Positions 15,390 through 21,946 of a stretch of DNA of 46,414 nucleotides are shown here, piece by piece. The notes beneath the pieces are model-generated. The model was not told where the DNA came from. It was given only the letters and a program-made list of their open reading frames with translations, and searched no databases. Positions within the stretch are counted from its first letter, which is position 1, and each line of letters starts with the position of its first letter. The stretch spans positions 1-46,414 of the forward strand of contig NZ_JBNASF010000013.1 in the NCBI RefSeq assembly GCF_049720995.1, given 5' to 3'. Position numbers and translations under genes: made by a program. The stretch comes from Methanothermobacter sp049720995 (GTDB taxonomy: Archaea; Methanobacteriota; Methanobacteria; Methanobacteriales; Methanothermobacteraceae).

Positions 15390-16931
15390 TCATGGTTTTT
15401 TTCTTTCCCGGACATACACCGTGTCCCCCTCTTTGAATTTTTCAACCTTTTCAAGGCCCTCTGTGATTCTACCTATTATGTTGGTGCCGTTGAATGGTTC
15501 CCCGGTTGGACCGTATTCATCGTTATCCTCGAGTCTAACACCAACCATGCCGATGTGTCTCCTTGACATGTTTGTTATACCAATGCTGCCCTTTTTAACA
15601 CAGTTTTCAGGTGTTTTCTCAGGTACAAGGCCCTTTGCCAGGGATCTGTCACCCTCAAACATCACCACCTTCATGCCCGGGAAGGCGAAGTGTACCCTGA
15701 GGGATCCGATGGGTGTGTCGATGAGGCCCGTGAGTCTCCGGAAGTACCATGAAGACCTTGGTGCATCAGGGTCAAGTTCAACCTCCAGGATTTTATCCGC
15801 CTCTATGCCCACTGTTCTGACCCTTCCTTCCCTGATTATGTCCATGGTGTATGGTGGGTCCTGGGCCACAACAATTGCATCGTCAGCCATTATGCCGTCC
15901 CTTATCTGCTCTACCCCGTACCCTTTAAGGTATTCCTCTGCATCCTTCTGGGTCATGGAGACTGTCATTATCCTGCCGGGTTCACACTCCACTGTGATAT
16001 GGTCCCCTTCCCCTGCTATATCCACCAGTTCCATTCCATCTGTAACGTGTCCTATGAGGTTGTGGGATGGTGTTGAAACCCTGTCCTCCCTGTATATGTA
16101 AACCCTTCCAGCGCCCCTTCCCGTGTTTCGAAGGGTTACTGCCCCCCTGTTTCTCTTTGCTATTTTTTCGGGATCCTTTTTTATTCCCTGAAGGGAGTAG
16201 AAACCTATGAATGAATTGGCCTCATAGTCGACCCTCAGTTTCCCCTCCTCCACCATTGTGAAGAAGTGTTCCACAGACTGGGGTGACTCGTGGGATGGTT
16301 TTACCTTAACGTAGGTGAATATCTGGTTTCCATCCTCAAGTGGTGTTTCAAGGTCTGTCACTGCGGCGCTCTCAACTATGCTCTTTCTCTCAACAACCGG
16401 TTCAACTGAGCTTATCACGTCACGGTCTGTCAGTCTCTCAATGGTTCTTCTGCCGCCGGTTACCCTTGCAAAAACACCCCTGTTCTCATCTGGGGCGCCG
16501 TATACTGATGAATGGGGGTCCCTTGAGATTATTATATGGGTTGAATCCGGGCTGAACCCTGAGAGGCTCATTATAACCTCATTCTCATCGTAGAAGAATT
16601 CCTTCCTTGATGGCTCCAGTTCCGTTTTTATGGGCCCCATTGAAATCTCGGATGGGGTTGTCCATCTTACACGGAGGTTTTCGAGATTGCTGTAGATATC
16701 CCTCCATGTCTCAACGAGTTCAGGTGCTTCCGCAGGGATCAGTTCAATCAGTATACTTCCTGCTGTTGTTTTGATCCGGTATGTGTCTATTGTCCTTTCG
16801 AGTTCCCTTGTGCCGCTTATGAGACCCACAAGGGCGCCTTCCACGTATGGGGCTCCTGTAGCATCAATGGCATCCCTCACTGTGGCCCCCTCTGGGAGTT
16901 CAACCTCCACTCCATTAACCTTAACAAACAT
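15390..16931 (-). CDS. mmp3: Methanogenesis marker protein 3
   Basis: A 513-residue protein with a ubiquitin-like (MoaD/ThiS-type) opening, MFVKVNGVEVELPEGATVRDAI, and three later stretches that resemble cyclophilin-like barrels (for example VTLRNTGRGAGRVYIYREDRVSTPSHNLIGHV and VKKGSIGITNMSRRHIGMVGVRL). It matches marker family 3. Mmp3 is, from memory, part of the MCR activation complex with McrC, Mmp7, Mmp17 and the A2 ATPase. GGGAGATC precedes the ATG. The 3' end is followed immediately by mmp6. Confidence 0.9.
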   Translation of the reverse strand: MFVKVNGVEVELPEGATVRDAIDATGAPYVEGALVGLISGTRELERTIDTYRIKTTAGSILIELIPAEAPELVETWRDIYSNLENLRVRWTTPSEISMGPIKTELEPSRKEFFYDENEVIMSLSGFSPDSTHIIISRDPHSSVYGAPDENRGVFARVTGGRRTIERLTDRDVISSVEPVVERKSIVESAAVTDLETPLEDGNQIFTYVKVKPSHESPQSVEHFFTMVEEGKLRVDYEANSFIGFYSLQGIKKDPEKIAKRNRGAVTLRNTGRGAGRVYIYREDRVSTPSHNLIGHVTDGMELVDIAGEGDHITVECEPGRIMTVSMTQKDAEEYLKGYGVEQIRDGIMADDAIVVAQDPPYTMDIIREGRVRTVGIEADKILEVELDPDAPRSSWYFRRLTGLIDTPIGSLRVHFAFPGMKVVMFEGDRSLAKGLVPEKTPENCVKKGSIGITNMSRRHIGMVGVRLEDNDEYGPTGEPFNGTNIIGRITEGLEKVEKFKEGDTVYVRERKKP

Positions 16932-16941
16932 CAGATCTCCC

Positions 16942-17928
16942 TCATAGTTTTTCTTCCATCACACCTGTTATGATATCCCTTTCAAAATCAAAGAGGACCC
17001 TTTCATCATCATCATGCGCTAGGCGGAGTTTTCTGTCGGATACTATCTCCCCGGCGTCTGATGCTGTTATTCCAGCCGACTCAAGTAGTTCGATACATTC
17101 AGCCACATTTTCGGGGCGTGCTGTCAGCACAAAACCTGAGCCAGGGTACATTCGAAGCCAGTCCTCCCACCTGACTGACCTGTTACGGGGTATTGATTCC
17201 AGTTCCACCCGTGCACCCACATCCGATGCCTCAAGTAGCATCCCGAGTGTTCCAAGTGTCCCGGGGTTGCTTATATCCTTACCTGCAGTTACCAGGTTTC
17301 TTTCTGCAATGATCGACATTATCTCAATCTGGAACTGCACCTCCTCAGGTGTTTTATGGGTGGTTGTGTCCCAGTTCAGGGAAAATGATGGGTGTGGCCT
17401 TCCATCAAGATCTATGCCTATTATAACCCTGTCGCCTGGTTCTGCATCGCAGCTTGTTATGAGGGCATCCTCTGATGCTATACCTGCAATCGAAACATCC
17501 AGTGCATCGTAGGGTGTGTCAGGGTGCACGTGGCCTCCCACCATTGGGACCCCAAACTTCTCTGCCCCCTCCCTTATACCCTCCATCACACTGTAACAGG
17601 TCTCCTGTGAGTTGATTGAGAGAACATTGACCATGCCCACGGGTTTGCCGCCCATGGCCGCAATATCATTAACATTAACAAGTACAGAACAGTACCCGGC
17701 CCAGTGAGGGTCAGCCTCCATCAGACGCCCCCATATTCCATCTGCTGCCAGTAAAAGAAGTTTTCCGTCTCCTATCCTTATGGCCGATGCGTCATCACCA
17801 TAACCGAGATGTGTTTTTCCTGAGACACTGAATGCATCATTGAGAATAGAAACTATATTCCTTATTGGCCGTTTTCTTGTTACACCCTCAAAATTTTTAA
17901 GGGAATGGACGATATCATCTAAATCCAA
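16942..17928 (-). CDS. mmp2: Methanogenesis marker protein 2 (AIR-synthase-like)
   Basis: A 328-residue PurM/SelD-fold ATP-binding protein. It shows HLGYGDDASAIRIGDGKLLLLAADGIWG, VNVNDIAAMGGKPVGMVNVL and VPMVGGHVHPDTPYDAL, the nucleotide-binding pattern of AIR synthase, HypE and selenophosphate synthase, and matches marker family 2. The substrate is unknown; relatives activate amides, carbamoyl groups or selenide with ATP. The frame opens with GTG at 17934, but a TTG at 17928 is better spaced from GAGGTG, so I start there. Confidence 0.88.
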   Translation of the reverse strand: MDLDDIVHSLKNFEGVTRKRPIRNIVSILNDAFSVSGKTHLGYGDDASAIRIGDGKLLLLAADGIWGRLMEADPHWAGYCSVLVNVNDIAAMGGKPVGMVNVLSINSQETCYSVMEGIREGAEKFGVPMVGGHVHPDTPYDALDVSIAGIASEDALITSCDAEPGDRVIIGIDLDGRPHPSFSLNWDTTTHKTPEEVQFQIEIMSIIAERNLVTAGKDISNPGTLGTLGMLLEASDVGARVELESIPRNRSVRWEDWLRMYPGSGFVLTARPENVAECIELLESAGITASDAGEIVSDRKLRLAHDDDERVLFDFERDIITGVMEEKL

Positions 17929-17950
17929 TTCCACACCTCTTTTTATCGGT

Positions 17951-19072
17951 TTAGGTGTATCTCACGGTGTAGCTTGCACCTATATTATCTATAATCTGTA
18001 GTAAATCCCTTTTAAAAGTTTCCAAATCATGGGTTTCAATGGTGTTTTTACCCCTGAAGAGCTCCCTGTGAATCCTTTCACCAACTATATCGTCCCATCC
18101 CCCCTCAAACTCTATTATGATTGAACCTGCGCATTTGAAGCCCTTCTTAACCACCCTATCTATATCCCCGTCTGTTATCCCTATTATGGGAACATCGAAT
18201 CTGTAGAGTATGTCTGCAGCCACGAGAGTGGTGTCATCTCCAACCGTGACAACAAGATCCGAGTCATGGAGTGTGTATATATCCTCTGCAGCGTGATTTA
18301 AGAATGAAACACGGTACCTGTTTTTATTATTTTCCCTTACCTTCACTTTCCTGGGTTTTACCTCTGAACGGCGAAGAAGTCCTGTCTTTACAACTGCATC
18401 CTTGAGGTTAACCCTTCCAAGTTTTTCCACGCCGTGTTCCTTTATCTCCCCCCCCACTATCTCACTGATCACACCATCTTCTGCAACAAGGGTGACGTCG
18501 TCCGACGTTGAGACACCCACAACTACACCATTTACAAATATGTTCTCATTCTCTGAGACACCCACAAGTCTCCTGTACTCCCTTCTGTCAGGTTCTTGTT
18601 CACCGCAGGGCTCTCCATGGAAGATTTCTCTGCATACATCCTCTGGATCCAGCATCTCGAGCCCCAGTTCACGTGCCAGCTTCTCTGCGAATGGCTCAGC
18701 CTCCTTTTTCCATGCTACGATAGTTCCATCGGGTTCGCCTGGCCTCTCTATCTGAACCACCGGAGGTTTTTTTTCTGATCTCTGGAAAACCTTGTATCCG
18801 AATCCGTGCCCCGTGATACGGGACTTCCCGTAGTTCATAAGAACAACAATGTCGGCGCCCTCATCTGCAAAGAGGTCAACCGATTCACTTGGCAGTCTCT
18901 TCTCTGATATGTCTATAACCTCCTCAAGGTGGGCGTCATATACCGCGGTCCGACCCATGGTTCCCCCGAGTCTTGCCTGGACATCCCCATACTTTTTTAG
19001 AAGATCTATGAGTTTTGCTGCGTATCCTGAGTCAACTATCTGTGGTCCGTGAACAACCACACCTATCCTCAT
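17951..19072 (-). CDS. DUF2117 protein
   Basis: A 373-residue archaeal protein. The N-terminal part, MRIGVVVHGPQIVDSGYAAKLIDLLKKYG, is Rossmann-like. A central Cys-containing linker reads DVCREIFHGEPCGE. The C-terminal part has DLVVTVGDDTTLVAADILYRF and PIIGITDGDIDRVV, a nucleotide-binding look. It fits DUF2117, unknown function. AGGTGATC precedes the ATG at ideal spacing. It lies between nob1 and mmp2 and is probably co-transcribed with the marker genes. Confidence 0.8.
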   Translation of the reverse strand: MRIGVVVHGPQIVDSGYAAKLIDLLKKYGDVQARLGGTMGRTAVYDAHLEEVIDISEKRLPSESVDLFADEGADIVVLMNYGKSRITGHGFGYKVFQRSEKKPPVVQIERPGEPDGTIVAWKKEAEPFAEKLARELGLEMLDPEDVCREIFHGEPCGEQEPDRREYRRLVGVSENENIFVNGVVVGVSTSDDVTLVAEDGVISEIVGGEIKEHGVEKLGRVNLKDAVVKTGLLRRSEVKPRKVKVRENNKNRYRVSFLNHAAEDIYTLHDSDLVVTVGDDTTLVAADILYRFDVPIIGITDGDIDRVVKKGFKCAGSIIIEFEGGWDDIVGERIHRELFRGKNTIETHDLETFKRDLLQIIDNIGASYTVRYT

Positions 19073-19103
19073 AAGATCACCTGCGCTTCCTGTGAGATCC
19101 CTG

Positions 19104-19598
19104 CTAACGGGATCTGTATCTTTTCTTCTTTATCTCTGAGCCACATATCTCACATTCCTCAAGCTCGTAGTCCTGAGGATACACCCTCCTGCATCCAGTG
19201 CATATCTTTCTCCAATGATAGGTCTCCTTTATACCGGATGTGAGGACGCTCTGGAACCTGATTCCAAGAATTCTGAGGGTGTTCTGCATTGTATAGTCAT
19301 CGGTGATTACAGTTACCCTGCCACCCTTTTTGAGTGAAACAGCGAGTCCTATAACCTCTCTGTCAGTACTGGAGAGCCTCATAGCATCCCCTGATCTGCT
19401 GGTGACCTCCTCCACCTTCCTCATGCTCTCAGGATCAGGTTCGATTATTTGGAGTCTGCCATCACTGAGTGCCCTCTCAAGTACCATTACCGAGTTGAAG
19501 TCCTTTATCTCAGCTGTTACAGACCTCACGGTGTAGTTTTCAGTACCCTCAGGTATGTATCCGTTTATGAATGCAGATGCATCAAGAACCCTTTTCAT
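19104..19598 (-). CDS. nob1: Nob1-like rRNA maturation endonuclease
   Basis: A 164-residue protein with a PIN nuclease domain followed by a zinc ribbon. The PIN acidic residues appear in LDASAFINGYIP near residue 6, VTAEIKDF, STDREVIGLAVSL and VITDDYTMQN. The ribbon has CTGCRRVYP and CEICGSEI. Archaeal Nob1 cleaves the 3' end of 16S rRNA in 30S maturation. The frame opens with GTG at 19607, but the TATA box predicts transcription starting at about 19601-19604, so the ATG at 19598 on a nearly leaderless message is more likely. It is the first gene of the mmp operon. Confidence 0.9.
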   Translation of the reverse strand: MKRVLDASAFINGYIPEGTENYTVRSVTAEIKDFNSVMVLERALSDGRLQIIEPDPESMRKVEEVTSRSGDAMRLSSTDREVIGLAVSLKKGGRVTVITDDYTMQNTLRILGIRFQSVLTSGIKETYHWRKICTGCRRVYPQDYELEECEICGSEIKKKRYRSR

Positions 19599-19620
19599 GA
19601 AGACCACGTATTAATCAGGG

Positions 19621-19634
19621 ATAATATAATAAAT
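19621..19634 (-). promoter_or_regulatory. TATA box of the nob1-mmp-nifB-mtnA operon
   Basis: Minus-strand ATTTATTATATTAT places the transcript start within a few bases of the nob1 ATG. No other clear box A precedes the marker genes, so this may drive the whole 9-kb operon. Confidence 0.5.
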
Positions 19635-19683
19635 TTCTACCTTCAGATTTGGTGAAGCATGGTAATAAATTTACCTCGCATTG

Positions 19684-19760
19684 GGGGAATATTGGGTTAT
19701 GGGCTTTCCCTGTAGAGGAACCCATCACCGACCATATTGGTAGTCGAGCAGCTGCAAGAA
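19684..19760. other. Structured noncoding segment, no gene recognised
   Basis: Part of the 548-bp gene-free stretch 19608-20155. It contains nested inverted repeats: TGGGTT/AACCCA around 19694-19726, the 11-base ACCATATTGGT, and GCAGCTGC. No clear promoter or RNA family fits. It may be an RNA gene or just an ordered spacer. Confidence 0.25.
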
Positions 19761-19880
19761 AGTATTACAATTAAGTTCTGTAAAATCCATTAAACTGGCT
19801 ATTTTCATGTTTAGATGATTTAAAAACCATTAAATCCAGTTAAAAGTCCTTGAGAACGGTTGAACCAATCTAACGAAAAC

Positions 19881-19888
19881 TTTATAAA
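19881..19888 (+). promoter_or_regulatory. TATA box of the candidate RNA at 19913
   Basis: TTTATAAA lies about 27 bases upstream (centre to start) of the first base of a stable stem-closed segment. There is no coding sequence between it and the next independent TATA box at 20085. Confidence 0.5.
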
Positions 19889-19912
19889 TGGTGGTGTCAA
19901 TATATAGTAAAC

Positions 19913-19996
19913 GGGTAGGGTCCAGGACTTTTAAACTTATTCTGGTCTTTTAAATTGGAATTGAAACCGCCTCCAATCCAATATCAAACCCTACCC
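19913..19996 (+). ncRNA. Candidate structured small RNA (three-way junction)
   Basis: A perfect 9-bp closing stem pairs GGGTAGGGT (19913-19921) with ACCCTACCC (19988-19996). Inside are two hairpins: CCAGGA...TTCTGG with an A/T-rich loop, and ATTGG-A-ATTG...CAAT-CCAAT with loop AAACCGCCTC. A TATA box is at the correct distance upstream and T-rich sequence (TTTTTATTACTTTTCT) lies downstream. It is not a tRNA: there is no T-arm or anticodon arm. The following gene moaB has its own TATA box, so this is probably an independent RNA rather than a leader. The family is unknown to me. Confidence 0.5.
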
Positions 19997-20084
19997 AGAC
20001 AAAACCGCCATAAATTTTTATTACTTTTCTCTCCTTGTCAGAAACGTGGATATACTCACTTTCGCTTACAGAAAAACCAAAAGA

Positions 20085-20093
20085 CTTATAAAT
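20085..20093 (+). promoter_or_regulatory. TATA box of moaB
   Basis: CTTATAAAT predicts a transcript start near 20115, leaving a leader of about 40 bases before the ATG at 20156. Confidence 0.55.
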
Positions 20094-20155
20094 TGCGCCC
20101 ACAATAAATAGCATGTTACAACCACAGTTTATTATTAAGAGACCGGTTGATTGAT

Positions 20156-20686
20156 ATGAAAAGTGCCAGCATGGAGGAGCACAGAAGCTCAGCTCCCGAT
20201 GACATAATCTGCGCTGTCATCACCCTCAGTGATTCGAAATATGAGGAATTCAGAGAAACCGGGGAAATACCCGAAGGTGACCTATCAGGCAGGAAACTCA
20301 TGGAGGCGCTGTCTGAAAGTTACTCTGTTAAGGAATACCAGATAATACCCGATGACAGTCATGAACTTCTATCTGCAGTTGATGATATGATAGATAATGG
20401 TGTTGACATTATATTTACCACTGGGGGCACAGGAATCGGAAGCAGAGACATAACAGTGGAAACACTTAAGGGTATTTTTGAAAAGGAACTGGATGGTTTT
20501 GGTGAGATATTCAGACACATCTCATTTAAAAAGCTGGGAGCCGGGGCAATACTCAGCAGGGTAACAGCAGGTGTATACAGAAAAACACTGATATTTGCAC
20601 TTCCAGGGTCCCCCAATGCTGTGGAACTTGGAATTGAAATTGCTGTCCCTGAACTCGCTCACCTTGTTAAGCATCTAAGGGAATAA
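20156..20686 (+). CDS. moaB: MoaB/MogA-family molybdopterin biosynthesis protein
   Basis: A 176-residue protein of the molybdopterin-binding fold, which adenylylates molybdopterin before metal insertion; in methanogens it supplies tungsten or molybdenum cofactor for formylmethanofuran and formate dehydrogenases. The signatures are AVITLSDSKYEEFRETGE near residue 20, the TTGGTGIGSRDITVETL motif near residue 87, and the C-terminal ALPGSPNAVELG. The frame opens with TTG nine bases earlier, but GGTTGAT is placed for the ATG at 20156. Confidence 0.9.
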   Translation: MKSASMEEHRSSAPDDIICAVITLSDSKYEEFRETGEIPEGDLSGRKLMEALSESYSVKEYQIIPDDSHELLSAVDDMIDNGVDIIFTTGGTGIGSRDITVETLKGIFEKELDGFGEIFRHISFKKLGAGAILSRVTAGVYRKTLIFALPGSPNAVELGIEIAVPELAHLVKHLRE

Positions 20687-20847
20687 ATATGGTTTCTGAA
20701 AGATACCTGGGGATACTGCATCACTTTGAGTGCCTTTTCATGACAAGATCAATAACTGTTAAAGAGTCCTCAAAAGGGTATGCTGATACTCTGTAGAACT
20801 CAGATCCCTCAAATAATTATCAGTGAGCATAGTGTTACCGGTTTTTT

Positions 20848-20862
20848 GGGTGCGGGACACCC
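20848..20862. other. Hairpin in the moaB-pyrE spacer
   Basis: GGGTG-CGGGA-CACCC forms a 5-bp GC-rich hairpin next to a T6 run (20842-20847 region) between the convergent moaB and pyrE genes. It may help terminate one transcript. Otherwise 20687-20886 shows nothing recognisable. Confidence 0.3.
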
Positions 20863-20886
20863 ATCCGCCTCAAAAATAGTGTTATA

Positions 20887-21432
20887 TCACTGATCCGCCC
20901 TGAAATCAGAGACCGATATCAGAGGTATGAGTTCAATACCCCTCCTTTTGAATTCATCAACCGCACCCTCCTCACGGTCAACCACAACAAATGTCCTCTC
21001 AACCACGCCTCCATTTTCCTGGATTGCCCTCACGGCCCTGAGAAGTGATCCTCCGGTTGTTGTGACGTCCTCGACAACAGCAACCCTTTCACCGGTGTTA
21101 AGTTCACCCTCAATGAGTCTGGAGGTTCCATAACCCTTTTTTTCCTTCCTTATCATGAGGAGGGGTTTTCTGGAGTAAAGGGACACTGCGGTCGCAATGG
21201 GGACCGCACCCAGGGCAGGGCCCGCAATCCTGTCTGCACCCTTCACCTCGCTCTTTATGAGCCTCGCTATCACATCAAGGACCTCAGGATCGGTTATGGC
21301 GCGCTTGATATCAACGTAATAATCACTTTCCCTGCCTGATGAGAGGACAAACTTTCCCCTCTGAATGACATTTCTCTCTGAAAGAAGTTCTATGAGTGTC
21401 TCTCTGAGCTTTTCCTGATCTTTGACCTGCAT
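20887..21432 (-). CDS. pyrE: Orotate phosphoribosyltransferase
   Basis: PyrE (181 residues) joins orotate to PRPP to make OMP in pyrimidine synthesis. The N-terminal helix is LRETLIELLSERNVIQRGKFVLSSGRESDYYVD, the substrate loop region GADRIAGPALGAVPIATAVS, and the PRPP motif RVAVVEDVTTTGGSLLRAV near residue 112. The start region is overlapped by a tiny zinc-knuckle gene in another frame, implying translational coupling. Confidence 0.95.
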   Translation of the reverse strand: MQVKDQEKLRETLIELLSERNVIQRGKFVLSSGRESDYYVDIKRAITDPEVLDVIARLIKSEVKGADRIAGPALGAVPIATAVSLYSRKPLLMIRKEKKGYGTSRLIEGELNTGERVAVVEDVTTTGGSLLRAVRAIQENGGVVERTFVVVDREEGAVDEFKRRGIELIPLISVSDFRADQ

Positions 21433-21551
21433 AATTTACAGACCCCCAGTTCCACGCTGTAGCAACCTGAACATACCATTGATCCACATAACCTGCAGGT
21501 GTGGAGAAAGTCTACCCTGCCACAGAGGTTGCAGATCCCCTTAAGCTGCAA
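21390..21551 (-). CDS. Very small four-CxxC zinc-binding protein
   Basis: A 53-residue frame with TTG start. Its eight cysteines fall in four CxxC knuckles at residues 7-10 (CNLC), 19-22 (CRLC), 27-30 (CSGC) and 38-41 (CKLC), enough for two zinc sites. AGGTGA lies six bases before the TTG, 13 bases after the PRC-barrel stop. Its 3' end overlaps pyrE by 43 bases in another frame. The regular cysteine spacing, strong ribosome site and snug operon position argue that it is real despite its size. The function is unknown; nucleic-acid or protein binding, or regulation of pyrE, are possibilities. Confidence 0.7.
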   Translation of the reverse strand: MQLKGICNLCGRVDFLHTCRLCGSMVCSGCYSVELGVCKLCRSKIRKSSERHS

Positions 21552-21564
21552 GGACCTTCACCTG

Positions 21565-21798
21565 TTATTCCTCGCCACCCCTGAGGAGTATCTTGTCCCC
21601 TATCTTTTTAACCATCTCGTAGGGAACTATTGTCTCGCCCTTTGAGAGCCCAAGACCCTCTGATATTCCACCTTTTCCAAGAACAAGTGCTTCTATTGTC
21701 TGAGATTCTATGTCAACCTCAACATCCTTTACCTTGCCTATCACCGTCGCGGAACTGTCAAGAACCTCTTTACCGATCATTTCTTCAACTATCCTCAT
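21565..21798 (-). CDS. PRC-barrel domain protein
   Basis: A 77-residue single PRC-barrel: MRIVEEMIGKEVLDSSATVIGKVKDVEVD, EALVLGKGG, ETIVPYEMVKKIGDKILL. PRC-barrels are small beta-barrels found in photosynthetic reaction centre H subunits, RimM and archaeal cell-division proteins (CdpB/PRC family). This single-domain type is widespread in Euryarchaeota, and a structure from this genus is known. A role in division scaffolding has been shown for related haloarchaeal proteins; here it is inferred only. It leads a small operon with the zinc-knuckle gene and pyrE. Confidence 0.88.
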   Translation of the reverse strand: MRIVEEMIGKEVLDSSATVIGKVKDVEVDIESQTIEALVLGKGGISEGLGLSKGETIVPYEMVKKIGDKILLRGGEE

Positions 21799-21946
21799 GG
21801 TACCACCATTCAGTCACTGTATTATTATTGTTCTCACGGGTATTTAAAATTTTAAATGCCATGCATCGAAACCTTTTTATACCATGAAATTCATTATCTT
21901 CTTTTTCTTACATAAATATACTTTATTCTCTGGAGGCATAAAACCG

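Noticed and set aside
19690..19735. Fluoride-riboswitch-like wording on the minus strand (TGATGGGTTCCTCTAC)
   Set aside because: The pseudoknot pairing and conserved loop of the crcB motif cannot be formed, and no fluoride exporter gene follows.
19913..19996. A tRNA reading of the stem-closed segment
   Set aside because: GGGTAGG/CCTACCC looks like an acceptor stem, but there is no T-arm, D-arm or anticodon stem.
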